The translations under genes and the position numbers were made by a program. The notes below the pieces were generated by a model. The model saw only the letters and a program-made list of their open reading frames with translations. It was not told the origin of the DNA and made no database searches. Of a stretch of 64,000 bases of DNA, positions 10,094 to 18,613 are shown one piece after another. The stretch's first letter is position 1, and every line of letters starts with the position of its first letter. Location: NCBI GenBank assembly GCA_016191145.1, contig JACPPD010000015.1, forward strand, positions 62,001-126,000, given 5' to 3'. Source of the DNA: Ignavibacteria bacterium (GTDB lineage: Bacteria; Bacteroidota; Ignavibacteria; Kapaibacteriales; Kapaibacteriaceae).

Positions 10094-10198
10094 AAGAAAG
10101 AAACATGACTGTGTAGGTACGATCGTGGAGACGCGAAAGCGTGCGGTCGGCTGTTGAGCCAGTCAGAAGTAATATCCACTACAATTTGAGGTACGTTC

Positions 10199-11017
10199 AT
10201 GCCTGCAGTCACCGTTGAGGCACTGCTTGAGTCCGGAGCACATTTCGGACACCTAACGCGACGATGGAATCCCAAGATGCGCAACTTCATTTTCATGGAG
10301 CGCAACGGGATCCACATCATCGATTTGAGAAAAACACAGCTTTTGATTGATATCGCCCGCGAAGCGGCGTATGATGTTGCATCACAAGGACGCGGTGTGT
10401 TATTCATTGGCACTAAGAATCAGGCACGCACTGCCATCGAGAACGAAGCGCGCCGTTCACATTCCAACTACGTTAGCGAACGTTGGCTGGGCGGCATGCT
10501 TACCAACTTTGCAACAATCCGCAGATCCATAAAACGGCTGACGTCGATTGATAAAATGGAAATCGACGGAACGTTTGAAAAGATCACCAAGAAGGAACGT
10601 TTGATGCTTAGCCGTGAACGTGAGCGCCTGCGTAAGGTGTTCGGTGGAATCGAAGACATGACGCGCTTGCCTGGAATGCTGTTCATCGTCGACACAAAAC
10701 GCGAGCATCTTGCTGTCAAGGAAGCCCGCATCCTTGGAATTCCTGTTATTGGAATCGTCGACACAAATTCCGACCCAGAGGAAGTTGACTATCCAATCCC
10801 AGCAAACGATGACTCGATTCATGCAATCGAAATACTTTCGAAAGTAATTTCCGATGCAGTGATTGACGGACGTGAAGTAGCGCGGACAAGAGCAGTTGAT
10901 ATGGCAGCGGCATCCGAGCAGATGGCAAAGGAACATGAGGGTGCAGAGGAAGGACAAAAGGTCCGAAGACAAATACGCGGTAGGCGTACCAAGAGCGAAG
11001 GACAAACAGAAGAGTAA
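10199..11017 (+). CDS. rpsB: 30S ribosomal protein S2
   Basis: 272-aa S2, which binds the small subunit late and is needed for S1 docking. Visible signatures are LLESGAHFGHLTRRWNPKM, the IDLRKT motif and RLPGMLFIVDTKREHLAVKEA. GAGG lies just upstream of ATG 10199. The ~40-residue charged C-terminal tail is longer than in the E. coli protein (241 aa). tsf follows 13 bases later, as is usual. Confidence 0.96.
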   Translation: MPAVTVEALLESGAHFGHLTRRWNPKMRNFIFMERNGIHIIDLRKTQLLIDIAREAAYDVASQGRGVLFIGTKNQARTAIENEARRSHSNYVSERWLGGMLTNFATIRRSIKRLTSIDKMEIDGTFEKITKKERLMLSRERERLRKVFGGIEDMTRLPGMLFIVDTKREHLAVKEARILGIPVIGIVDTNSDPEEVDYPIPANDDSIHAIEILSKVISDAVIDGREVARTRAVDMAAASEQMAKEHEGAEEGQKVRRQIRGRRTKSEGQTEE

Positions 11018-11030
11018 GGAATCTAAACAA

Positions 11031-11885
11031 ATGATTAGCGCAGCAGATGTAAAGGCTCTCCGCAACAAAACAGGCGCCGGAATGGCAGACTGCAAGAGAG
11101 CATTGGAAGAATCAGACGGCGATATGCAAGGGGCTATTGAATGGCTCCGAAAAAGAGGTGCGTCTTCGGTTGCAAAACGTGCGGATCGGGAAGCCAATGA
11201 GGGAATCGTTGTGGCACGCACCACGGCCGACGGCTCATCGGCAGCTATCGTTGAAGTTAATTGTGAGACCGATTTCGTTGCACGCAACGATGAGTTCGTT
11301 GCATTTGCAAATGCAATATGCGATGTTGTTCTCCATAATAATGTATCGGATGATGATGACTTGTGGGCAAGTCAATACGGCGACAAAACGCTGGGGAATC
11401 TTCGCGACGAGATACTTGCAAAGTTTAGTGAAAAAATCGAACTCCGAAGATTTGAGCGAATTTCTACATCAGGCCACATTACAGACTATGTGCATGCTGG
11501 GTCGCGCCTGGCCGTGCTGGTGGAGTTCGATGGAACTAAACCGTCCACGGAAGCAAAGCCCCTTACCAGAGATGTAGCCATGCAGGTTGCGGCCATGCAA
11601 CCTCTGTTTGTAGATAAGTCGCAAGTAGACGAAGCAACACTGCAGAAGGAGCTTGAGATTTACAAGCAACAGGCAATCCAGGAGGGCAAGAAAGAAGACA
11701 TTGCTGAGCGGATTGCACAGGGGCGACTTGGTAAATTTTATGAGGATCAGGTACTGATCGAGCAGACGTTTGTTAAAGATCCAAGCCGTAAGGTTAGCGA
11801 CGTTATCGGAGAAATTGCGAAAATGTCGGGCGGCGACGTCAAGGTGGTGTCGTTCCGTAGGTATAACCTCGGCGAATCAGTTTAA
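11031..11885 (+). CDS. tsf: Elongation factor Ts
   Basis: 284-aa EF-Ts, the guanine-nucleotide exchange factor that recycles EF-Tu-GDP. The N-terminal module MISAADVKALRNKTGAGMAD and the EF-Tu contact motif VEVNCETDFVARN (near residue 75) are clear. ATG 11031 begins the conserved N-terminus, 13 bases after rpsB. The frame is open upstream inside rpsB but without homologous sequence. Confidence 0.96.
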   Translation: MISAADVKALRNKTGAGMADCKRALEESDGDMQGAIEWLRKRGASSVAKRADREANEGIVVARTTADGSSAAIVEVNCETDFVARNDEFVAFANAICDVVLHNNVSDDDDLWASQYGDKTLGNLRDEILAKFSEKIELRRFERISTSGHITDYVHAGSRLAVLVEFDGTKPSTEAKPLTRDVAMQVAAMQPLFVDKSQVDEATLQKELEIYKQQAIQEGKKEDIAERIAQGRLGKFYEDQVLIEQTFVKDPSRKVSDVIGEIAKMSGGDVKVVSFRRYNLGESV

Positions 11886-11897
11886 TTTATAGGCGCT

Positions 11898-12611
11898 ATG
11901 TCTGTACTCTACCGCCGAATCCTTCTCAAGCTAAGCGGCGAAGCCTTGCTCGGTTCTCAGGAATACGGCATCGATCCTGCCGCCCTCCGAACTTTCGCAA
12001 CAGATGTTAAAGAAGCATACGATCTTGGCGTGGAGATAGGGATAGTATTTGGCGGCGGAAATATTTTTCGCGGCGTTCAGGCCGCTGCCGCCGGTATAGA
12101 TCAAGTGTCGGGCGACCAGATGGGAATGCTCGCCACTGTAATCAATTGCATCGCTTTTCAAAATGCACTGGAAGAGTTAGGTGTGCCAACCCGACTTCAA
12201 ACAGCAATCAGAATGGAACAAATTGCCGAAGCATTCATTCGACGCAGAGCGATACGTCACCTTGAAAAACGACGCGTAGTGCTTTTTGGAGCAGGCACAG
12301 GAAATCCATTCTTTACTACCGATACGGCTGCGATTTTAAGAGCCGTTGAAATCGAAGCGCAGGCAGTTCTCAAGGGTACTCGTGTTGACGGAGTGTACGA
12401 CAAGGACCCGGAAATTCATACCGATGCTGTGCGCTTCGACGAAATCAGTTATACGGAAGCTCATCGGCGAGGACTGCGCGTAATGGACCTTACGGCAATT
12501 ACCATGGCTCAGGAAAACAACATCCCCATTCTTGTTTTCAACATGAATGAACGCGGCAATCTCAAACGTTTGCTGATGGGAGAAAATGTTGCAACGATTG
12601 TGAGGAGTTGA
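11898..12611 (+). CDS. pyrH: UMP kinase
   Basis: 237-aa bacterial UMP kinase of the amino-acid-kinase fold, which phosphorylates UMP to UDP. Key segments are [13 protein letters not shown] at the N-terminus, the glycine loop [21 protein letters not shown] and the C-terminal half [14 protein letters not shown]. It lies 12 bases after tsf in the conserved tsf-pyrH-frr order. Confidence 0.96.
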   Translation: MSVLYRRILLKLSGEALLGSQEYGIDPAALRTFATDVKEAYDLGVEIGIVFGGGNIFRGVQAAAAGIDQVSGDQMGMLATVINCIAFQNALEELGVPTRLQTAIRMEQIAEAFIRRRAIRHLEKRRVVLFGAGTGNPFFTTDTAAILRAVEIEAQAVLKGTRVDGVYDKDPEIHTDAVRFDEISYTEAHRRGLRVMDLTAITMAQENNIPILVFNMNERGNLKRLLMGENVATIVRS

Positions 12612-12613
12612 AG

Positions 12614-13174
12614 ATGCCTGTTAAGAACATTGTCGAAAACGCTGGCGGCCACATGCAGAAGGCAGTTGAGCATGTTCAGCAACAGTTGTCGAAAGTGCGA
12701 ACCGGCCGTGCCTCGACGTCTCTGCTGGAGAATGTTAAAGTTGATTACTATGGTTCTCCAACCCCGATTTCTCAGGTAGGGGGCATTTCCACGCCTGATG
12801 CCCGGTCCATTCTTATTCAGCCGTGGGACAGGACAACCCTCGGTTCAATTGAAAAAGCCATTCTTGCGTCGAATCTCGGTATCACGCCACAGAACGACGG
12901 CCAGGTTATTCGTATATCCGTACCACCGCTTACTGAAGAGCGTCGAAAAGAAATTGTTAAACAATGCAAGAAATTTGCCGAAGATGCTAAGCTGGCCGTC
13001 AGAAATACCCGCCGCGACGCCAACGAAGAACTCAAAGTTGCAGAGAAGAAGGAACATTTTTCGGAAGACGACCGCAAACGCGGTGAAGATGAAATACAAA
13101 AGTTGACGGATAAGTATGTTAAGGATATCGATCAGGTGTTGGCAGCAAAAGAAGAAGAAGTGATGGAGGATTAA
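12614..13174 (+). CDS. frr: Ribosome recycling factor
   Basis: 186-aa ribosome recycling factor, which with EF-G splits terminated ribosomes. Family motifs are VRTGRAS, VDYYGSPTPISQVGGIS, IRISVPPLTEERRKE and the helical RRDANEELK segment. I place the start at ATG 12614, because GAGGAG at 12602-12607 gives good spacing to it and only one base to the in-frame TTG at 12608. The gene follows the pyrH stop by two bases. Confidence 0.95.
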   Translation: MPVKNIVENAGGHMQKAVEHVQQQLSKVRTGRASTSLLENVKVDYYGSPTPISQVGGISTPDARSILIQPWDRTTLGSIEKAILASNLGITPQNDGQVIRISVPPLTEERRKEIVKQCKKFAEDAKLAVRNTRRDANEELKVAEKKEHFSEDDRKRGEDEIQKLTDKYVKDIDQVLAAKEEEVMED

Positions 13175-13202
13175 GGGCACCTGACATCTGGCACTACTTA
13201 AC

Positions 13203-13925
13203 ATGAACCAAGCTCCTTTAGCAGTTGTATTACTTTCCGGTGGAATGGATTCATGCGTCACCTTAGCATTGACCCTTGAACAAGGGTATTCGATCGCAGC
13301 TCTTCACGTTAATTATGGCCAGCATACGGAGAGGAGGGAGTTACAGTCATTTCACGATCTATGCACTTATTATAACATTTCAAATAAACTTGTTGTAGAT
13401 ATTACACACCTTGCGCAGATTGGCGGCAGTTCTCTAACACGTGCCGATATCCAAGTGCCGGGTGCCATGGTAGAGCCAGGTGCTGTGGTTCATGGTATGA
13501 ATCCTGTTGGTTGGGACTCCGAAAGGGGAACAATTCCTAACACCTACGTCCCATTCCGTAACGCCAACATTCTGGCAATTGCCACCAGCTGGGCGGAAGT
13601 AATAGGTGCACATGCAATTAGTATTGGCGCTGTCGAAGAAGATTCAAGTGGGTACCCCGACTGTAGGGAATCGTTTTTCAAAGCCTTCGAGAAGGCGATT
13701 TCCGAAGGTACCAGGCCGGGGAGCGAAATACACATATTATCGCCAGTGATACACTTGCGAAAATTAGAAATTGTTCGGGAGGGGCAGCGGTTGCATGCCC
13801 CCTTCCATCTTACTTGGTCGTGCTACCGAAATGAGGCCGAAGCCTGTGGTGATTGCGATTCGTGCAGGCTTAGACTTAAGGGCTTCAGTGAAGCAGGAAT
13901 TCCCGACCCCATTCCATACCATTAG
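13203..13925 (+). CDS. queC: 7-cyano-7-deazaguanine synthase
   Basis: 240-aa QueC, which converts 7-carboxy-7-deazaguanine to preQ0 using ATP and ammonia, in queuosine synthesis. The PP-loop LLSGGMDSCVTLAL is at the N-terminus, TYVPFRNANILAIATSWAE is in the middle, and the zinc ligands come from the C-terminal CYRNEAEACGDCDSCRLR. The loop VPGAMVEPGAVVHG (near residue 87) is encoded by DNA resembling the 10054-10093 palindrome. The gene stands 28 bases after frr. No other queuosine gene is in view. Confidence 0.94.
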   Translation: MNQAPLAVVLLSGGMDSCVTLALTLEQGYSIAALHVNYGQHTERRELQSFHDLCTYYNISNKLVVDITHLAQIGGSSLTRADIQVPGAMVEPGAVVHGMNPVGWDSERGTIPNTYVPFRNANILAIATSWAEVIGAHAISIGAVEEDSSGYPDCRESFFKAFEKAISEGTRPGSEIHILSPVIHLRKLEIVREGQRLHAPFHLTWSCYRNEAEACGDCDSCRLRLKGFSEAGIPDPIPYH

Positions 13926-14172
13926 TACCCGTAACTTCTTTAGAAAATTAGCAGTTTCTGCATTCCTCTAACATGCTGGAATTTGGTTTCGAAAATCTCT
14001 GTACGTACATGTACTGCATTTCCTTAGCCGAGCCAGTACCATTCATTTTTCCGTACTACCACGTAGAATTTCAGCCCTTAAACACTTCTAGTTTCGCGTA
14101 CTGATTTTTAGGGTCAGATGTCGCCCGGGGGGGAACGGCACTAGCCCATTTCACTAGAATGATTGAGGGAAC

Positions 14173-14724
14173 ATGAAAGGGTGGGTTTCTATAGCATTGG
14201 GACTTATAGTCGCCATTGCTCTCACGTCGGCACAAGTGCAAGCAGATCTGCCCTGGTATGTTGTGGGCAGTGGCGGGCAGCACGGTGCTGTTTCCCAACA
14301 GCGTGTTCTATCGGGAACCATCGGACAAGTAGTCGTTGGTGTCTCTGTAAACACAGTCTCTGAAGAAGTCAGCCAAGGTTTTTGGTTGCCCATCAACTTT
14401 GCTGTTAGCGTCGAAGACGATTCCCCAATCGATTACTCGGGTAGCCTTTCCAACTACCCCAATCCCTTTTCAGGTACTACAACCATCCGTTTCGGCACAC
14501 CAGTTGAGGGAGCGCTAATGGTTCGGGTATTCGATTTGGTGGGGAATCTGGTTCGCACAATCAATGCGGACGTCAGCTTGGCAGGCGCTCCCGAAATTCC
14601 ATTCGACGGATTAGATAGCTACGGTGCTCCACTCGGTAACGGAACGTACCTGTATGAGGTAACGGGCCAGACAATCGATGGGCATCGGTTGAGGAGTGTT
14701 CAACGCATGACCATCTTGCGATAA
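14173..14724 (+). CDS. Small exported protein with T9SS type A sorting domain
   Basis: 183-aa protein with a signal peptide (MKGWVSIALGLIVAIALTSA) and GAGGG before the ATG. Residues ~25-75 form a small unrecognised domain. Residues ~95-183 are a T9SS/Por-secretion C-terminal domain: LSNYPNPFSGTTTIRF, then VRVFDLVGNLVRTI and the end GTYLYEVTG...SVQRMTILR. It is the first of six closely spaced genes for exported proteins (to 23803). I read it as a secreted or surface-attached partner of the fibre-like proteins that follow; that link is inferred from position. Confidence 0.85.
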   Translation: MKGWVSIALGLIVAIALTSAQVQADLPWYVVGSGGQHGAVSQQRVLSGTIGQVVVGVSVNTVSEEVSQGFWLPINFAVSVEDDSPIDYSGSLSNYPNPFSGTTTIRFGTPVEGALMVRVFDLVGNLVRTINADVSLAGAPEIPFDGLDSYGAPLGNGTYLYEVTGQTIDGHRLRSVQRMTILR

Positions 14725-14801
14725 CAGAAATGAGAGGATCAGTCATGTATACCAGCTCGAGTAAAAAAAGTAATTGTGTCATTGCCGTTTCAGGATCTAT
14801 C

Positions 14802-17800
14802 ATGAATCGTTTGCTTCGTCTCGGACCGATAGTTTTGCTTGCAGTTTTTCTGCTTGCAATGGTCTCCCTACCGGCTCAGATCCAACGCCAGATATCGTAT
14901 CAGGGCCTGCTTACCCAGCCTAGCGGTATTCCTGTGTTAGATGGACCGTATGACCTGGTGATCCGCCTGTATTCAAGCGCCACGGGTTCCAACCTTGTAT
15001 TCGAGGAATCCCATCCAGCAGTTCAGGTTACTAAGGGTCTTTTTAGCCTCTACCTTGGCTCGCAGACCTCGATGGCCAACGTAGACTTTAACCAGCAACT
15101 CTGGCTGGAGTTGGAAATACAGGGTAATGCGCCCTTTGCTCCCCGAACTAAACTGGCCGTTGTACCCTATGCTATTACGGCAGAACGCGCGGATAAGGCA
15201 GGGTCTCTCGACGACAACGCCACAGGTTTTGTGAAATCGTTGAATGGCGGTCAGGGTAACCTCGTCATTAAAGGAGAATCCGGGCTCTCCGTTTTGCGTG
15301 AAGGCGACACCATCCGCATTACTCCTGAGGTTTCAATAACAGGTATCGAGCAGATAACCTCTGTCGATAACACTATTAATGTTGTTAATCCAATTGGACC
15401 TGTTACCGACATCGGGATTCGCGACGGTGCAGTTACGACTGAAAAACTTGCCGATGGCGCGGTGACAAACACGAAGCTTGGCAACAATTCCGTGTCCACG
15501 TCAAAAATCGTTGACGCTTCCGTCACGATTTCAAAACTGGCGCCTGGAATCATTCCCACCACATTGCCGCCTAGCGGTCCTGCAGGGGGCGATTTAACGG
15601 GTACATACCCAAACCCACTGATTGCACCGAACGCTGTTACCTCGACTAAGATCGCCGACGGAACCATCCTAACGCAGGACCTCGCAAACAGTTCGGTTAC
15701 AACGCTGAAACTTGGCGATGCATCGGTAACCACTCCAAAGATTGTAGATGAATCAGTTACTAATGCTAAGCTGACGCCAACGGGAGTAACGCCAGGTATC
15801 TATGGCAGCAATCTGTTAATCCCTCGAATCACAGTTGATGATCGTGGCCGCATAACAAACATTTCTCAGCAGACAATTCCCGACATTCCGTTTACGGGTC
15901 CGGCTGGCGGTGATCTAACCGGTACGTTTCCCGATCCTTTGATCGGCAATGGAAAGGTGACGACGCCTAAACTTGCAGATGGGTCTGTGAATAATTCCAA
16001 ACTTGGCTCAGATGCCGTTACCACAGATAAAATCCTAAACGGAACCATTTTACCCGAAGACCTCTCATTCGGTTTAATTCCTAGTTCGCTTCCCCCAAGT
16101 GGTCCGGCAGGAGGTGCTCTCACGGGTACCTATCCTAACCCGAACATCGCAGTAACGGCTGGCAACCAAATCCTTGCAGCACTCAATGCCGGCTCAACAA
16201 CAGGAACGCTAATCGATGCACGACTTCCACAAACTCCAGTTACGCCCGGAACCTATGGTGACGGCGCTAACGGCAAGGTGCCGAGAATCACGGTAGACCA
16301 GTGGGGACGCATCGTTGCTGCTCTTAATCAGGACATCCTCTCTGCTGCTCCAACTGGAGCTGCCGGAGGCGATTTACAAGGCAACTATCCAAGTCCGTTA
16401 ATTAATCCTACAGTAGGTGCAGGAAGCAGAATAGTAGACGCTATTCGTACTGACTACCTCTCTTTCTCTGGCGATCCCGATATCAATACTCCCAACAATG
16501 TTGTTGTTCTCGACGGATCGAATAGACTACCGGCTGCTAACGGATCGCTGCTTACAAATCTGAATGCCGGTGCAATTTCATCAGGCATCCTTCCAATTGC
16601 TTTTGGTGGTACCAATTCGGGTACAGCACTTAACGGCAACCGAATAATGGTTTCCAGTGGTGGAAAGATCGTTGAAGGCTCATCGCTTTCAACAGGACAA
16701 TTCCTGGTCTCACCAACATCGGGATCACTGCCACAGCCGGGATCAATCGTTGCAGGTGCTGGCATCTCCGTGAACTTCGCTTCCGGAGCCCCCTACAACT
16801 TCACTATTGCAAGCACAGACGCGCGCATCCTGCCAGGTACGGCAGATAACCAAACCATTCGCTGGGATGCCTTGAACAGTCAGTGGGAACCAAATGCAAA
16901 TCTTCTTGCAACCGAAGCTGGAGATGTAACTGCAAACGGAAATATGCTGGTTAATGGAATGGCAACTGTTGCGGGCAGTGCAACACTGGGTACCAATGCC
17001 GGAACAAGCAATTCATTCGGTCCTGGTGCAAACGCTGCAAACACAATCGGTAGCAACACTGCAACGAACTACATCTATGGTAATACCTTTATCAACGTCA
17101 ATGCTCCTGGCGACACGTATATCGGAAACATCTCTTATGCTCCGAGCAGCACAACAATCGGTGTGGGCCTGAACGGGAACCTAACATTGTTGAATATCAT
17201 TTCAGAGAATCCGGAATGGTTCGTGACTATGAATATCAACAATCAGGTGCGTAAGGCACAAGCCGGCGGCCTGGCACTGGAAGGTATTCAATGGCAGAAC
17301 GGTGCGTTCAGACTCGGCAGTGAGAACACGACGATCAATCCGCTGATGTCGACACGCAACGTAAACCTCGACGACGAGCAACTTCGCTTTACTCGTATAG
17401 CGGGTACGGGAACAATGCTTGTACTCCATGGCGGTGCAAACACTCTTACGGCAACTGCAATCACGAATATCAACGCTACGGGAGCAGATGTAACTACCAT
17501 CGGCAACCCATCTAGCAACACTATCATCGGCGGTCAACTCGATCCACGTGGCAACATCACAAACACTGTTGGTGATGTGGTTATTATGGACCAGACACAA
17601 GTCATTGGCCCAACGTTTATAAACATCGGTACTAACGACAATGTTGAAATCGGAAATCTTGCCGGTATTGCTAATCAGTCTGTATCGGTTTCTGTGGGCC
17701 AAGGCGCCAATGGAAACCTGTTGCTTCACAACGTGAAGACGGATCCGGCGCCCATCTACATGCTGAGTGTAGACAACTTCGACCGCGTTCGCAAAACGCA

Positions 17801-18563
17801 AATGGCATTACTTGCACAGGAAGGCCTCATTTATGAAAGTGGCGCCATACGGCTGGGTACAACGGTTGCAGGTAACGCAGGCGGTTCAAACGCATTGGCT
17901 TCGGACCGTAACGTAAACCTTGACGACCATTCGCTGACCTTCAACAGAGGAGCGGGTGCAGACCCAATGGTTGTTGTCAACGGCGGTACGGATAATGTAA
18001 CCGTCGACGTTGCAAGCGTTACGGTAAACAACCTACCGACCGGTGTTGCATCGGACGACGTGCTGATGATTGACGGCACAAACCAGGTAAAGAGAATTTC
18101 CAGCGCATTGATTGGTGGTGGCGCTCTCAGTGGAAGAAAGATGGCTGATGAAGTTCGTGTTTCTGGTTCAGTTCTACCTGATGCCAATCTCACCGTTAGC
18201 GTGGCTGCCAACACCATGTATGAAGTTGAGGTGTTTGTTCAATATTCAGGTACAAACAGCCCCCTCTCAACACTCGATTTATCGATTACAGCTCCCGTTG
18301 CCGGCCCGGCAGACATCAGCTACGGCGTTGTTACAAGCGGTCAGGCACTGGCGCCTTCGAACGTAGATGGTTCAGGAACTGTTATCCCCAACATTGGAGT
18401 CGATTTCGTTCCAAGTAACCGTCAGACAGTTGTTGTTAAGGGGCTTATCCAGACAAATGCCCTCGGATCAGTTACATTCAACTGGGGTGACAGCCTGAAC
18501 TCTGCGGGAGAGTCGGTTACCATTCACAGAAATTCTTACATCAAGCTCACGCGCTTGAACTAA
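14802..18563 (+). CDS. Giant exported fibre-like repeat protein
   Basis: 1253-aa protein. I start it at ATG 14802 (AGGA upstream), which begins the signal peptide MNRLLRLGPIVLLAVFLL; in-frame ATGs at 14730 and 14745 are less likely. After a ~120-aa N-terminal domain (QRQISYQGLLTQPSG) come repeats of PAGGDLTGTYPNP separated by heptad-like runs of VTTxKLxDGSVTxxKI (residues ~210-560), then long beta-repeat stretches. The C-terminal ~130 residues (ANLTVSVAANTMYEVEVFVQ to NSYIKLTRLN) resemble the tip domains of phage tail fibres and related proteins. Trimeric fibre architecture is inference. No T9SS domain is visible at its own C-terminus. Confidence 0.85.
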   Translation: MNRLLRLGPIVLLAVFLLAMVSLPAQIQRQISYQGLLTQPSGIPVLDGPYDLVIRLYSSATGSNLVFEESHPAVQVTKGLFSLYLGSQTSMANVDFNQQLWLELEIQGNAPFAPRTKLAVVPYAITAERADKAGSLDDNATGFVKSLNGGQGNLVIKGESGLSVLREGDTIRITPEVSITGIEQITSVDNTINVVNPIGPVTDIGIRDGAVTTEKLADGAVTNTKLGNNSVSTSKIVDASVTISKLAPGIIPTTLPPSGPAGGDLTGTYPNPLIAPNAVTSTKIADGTILTQDLANSSVTTLKLGDASVTTPKIVDESVTNAKLTPTGVTPGIYGSNLLIPRITVDDRGRITNISQQTIPDIPFTGPAGGDLTGTFPDPLIGNGKVTTPKLADGSVNNSKLGSDAVTTDKILNGTILPEDLSFGLIPSSLPPSGPAGGALTGTYPNPNIAVTAGNQILAALNAGSTTGTLIDARLPQTPVTPGTYGDGANGKVPRITVDQWGRIVAALNQDILSAAPTGAAGGDLQGNYPSPLINPTVGAGSRIVDAIRTDYLSFSGDPDINTPNNVVVLDGSNRLPAANGSLLTNLNAGAISSGILPIAFGGTNSGTALNGNRIMVSSGGKIVEGSSLSTGQFLVSPTSGSLPQPGSIVAGAGISVNFASGAPYNFTIASTDARILPGTADNQTIRWDALNSQWEPNANLLATEAGDVTANGNMLVNGMATVAGSATLGTNAGTSNSFGPGANAANTIGSNTATNYIYGNTFINVNAPGDTYIGNISYAPSSTTIGVGLNGNLTLLNIISENPEWFVTMNINNQVRKAQAGGLALEGIQWQNGAFRLGSENTTINPLMSTRNVNLDDEQLRFTRIAGTGTMLVLHGGANTLTATAITNINATGADVTTIGNPSSNTIIGGQLDPRGNITNTVGDVVIMDQTQVIGPTFINIGTNDNVEIGNLAGIANQSVSVSVGQGANGNLLLHNVKTDPAPIYMLSVDNFDRVRKTQMALLAQEGLIYESGAIRLGTTVAGNAGGSNALASDRNVNLDDHSLTFNRGAGADPMVVVNGGTDNVTVDVASVTVNNLPTGVASDDVLMIDGTNQVKRISSALIGGGALSGRKMADEVRVSGSVLPDANLTVSVAANTMYEVEVFVQYSGTNSPLSTLDLSITAPVAGPADISYGVVTSGQALAPSNVDGSGTVIPNIGVDFVPSNRQTVVVKGLIQTNALGSVTFNWGDSLNSAGESVTIHRNSYIKLTRLN

Positions 18564-18613
18564 GCGCGGGCTGATCCCTGGCCAAGGTGAAAATCATGAA
18601 GGAGATTAATAAC

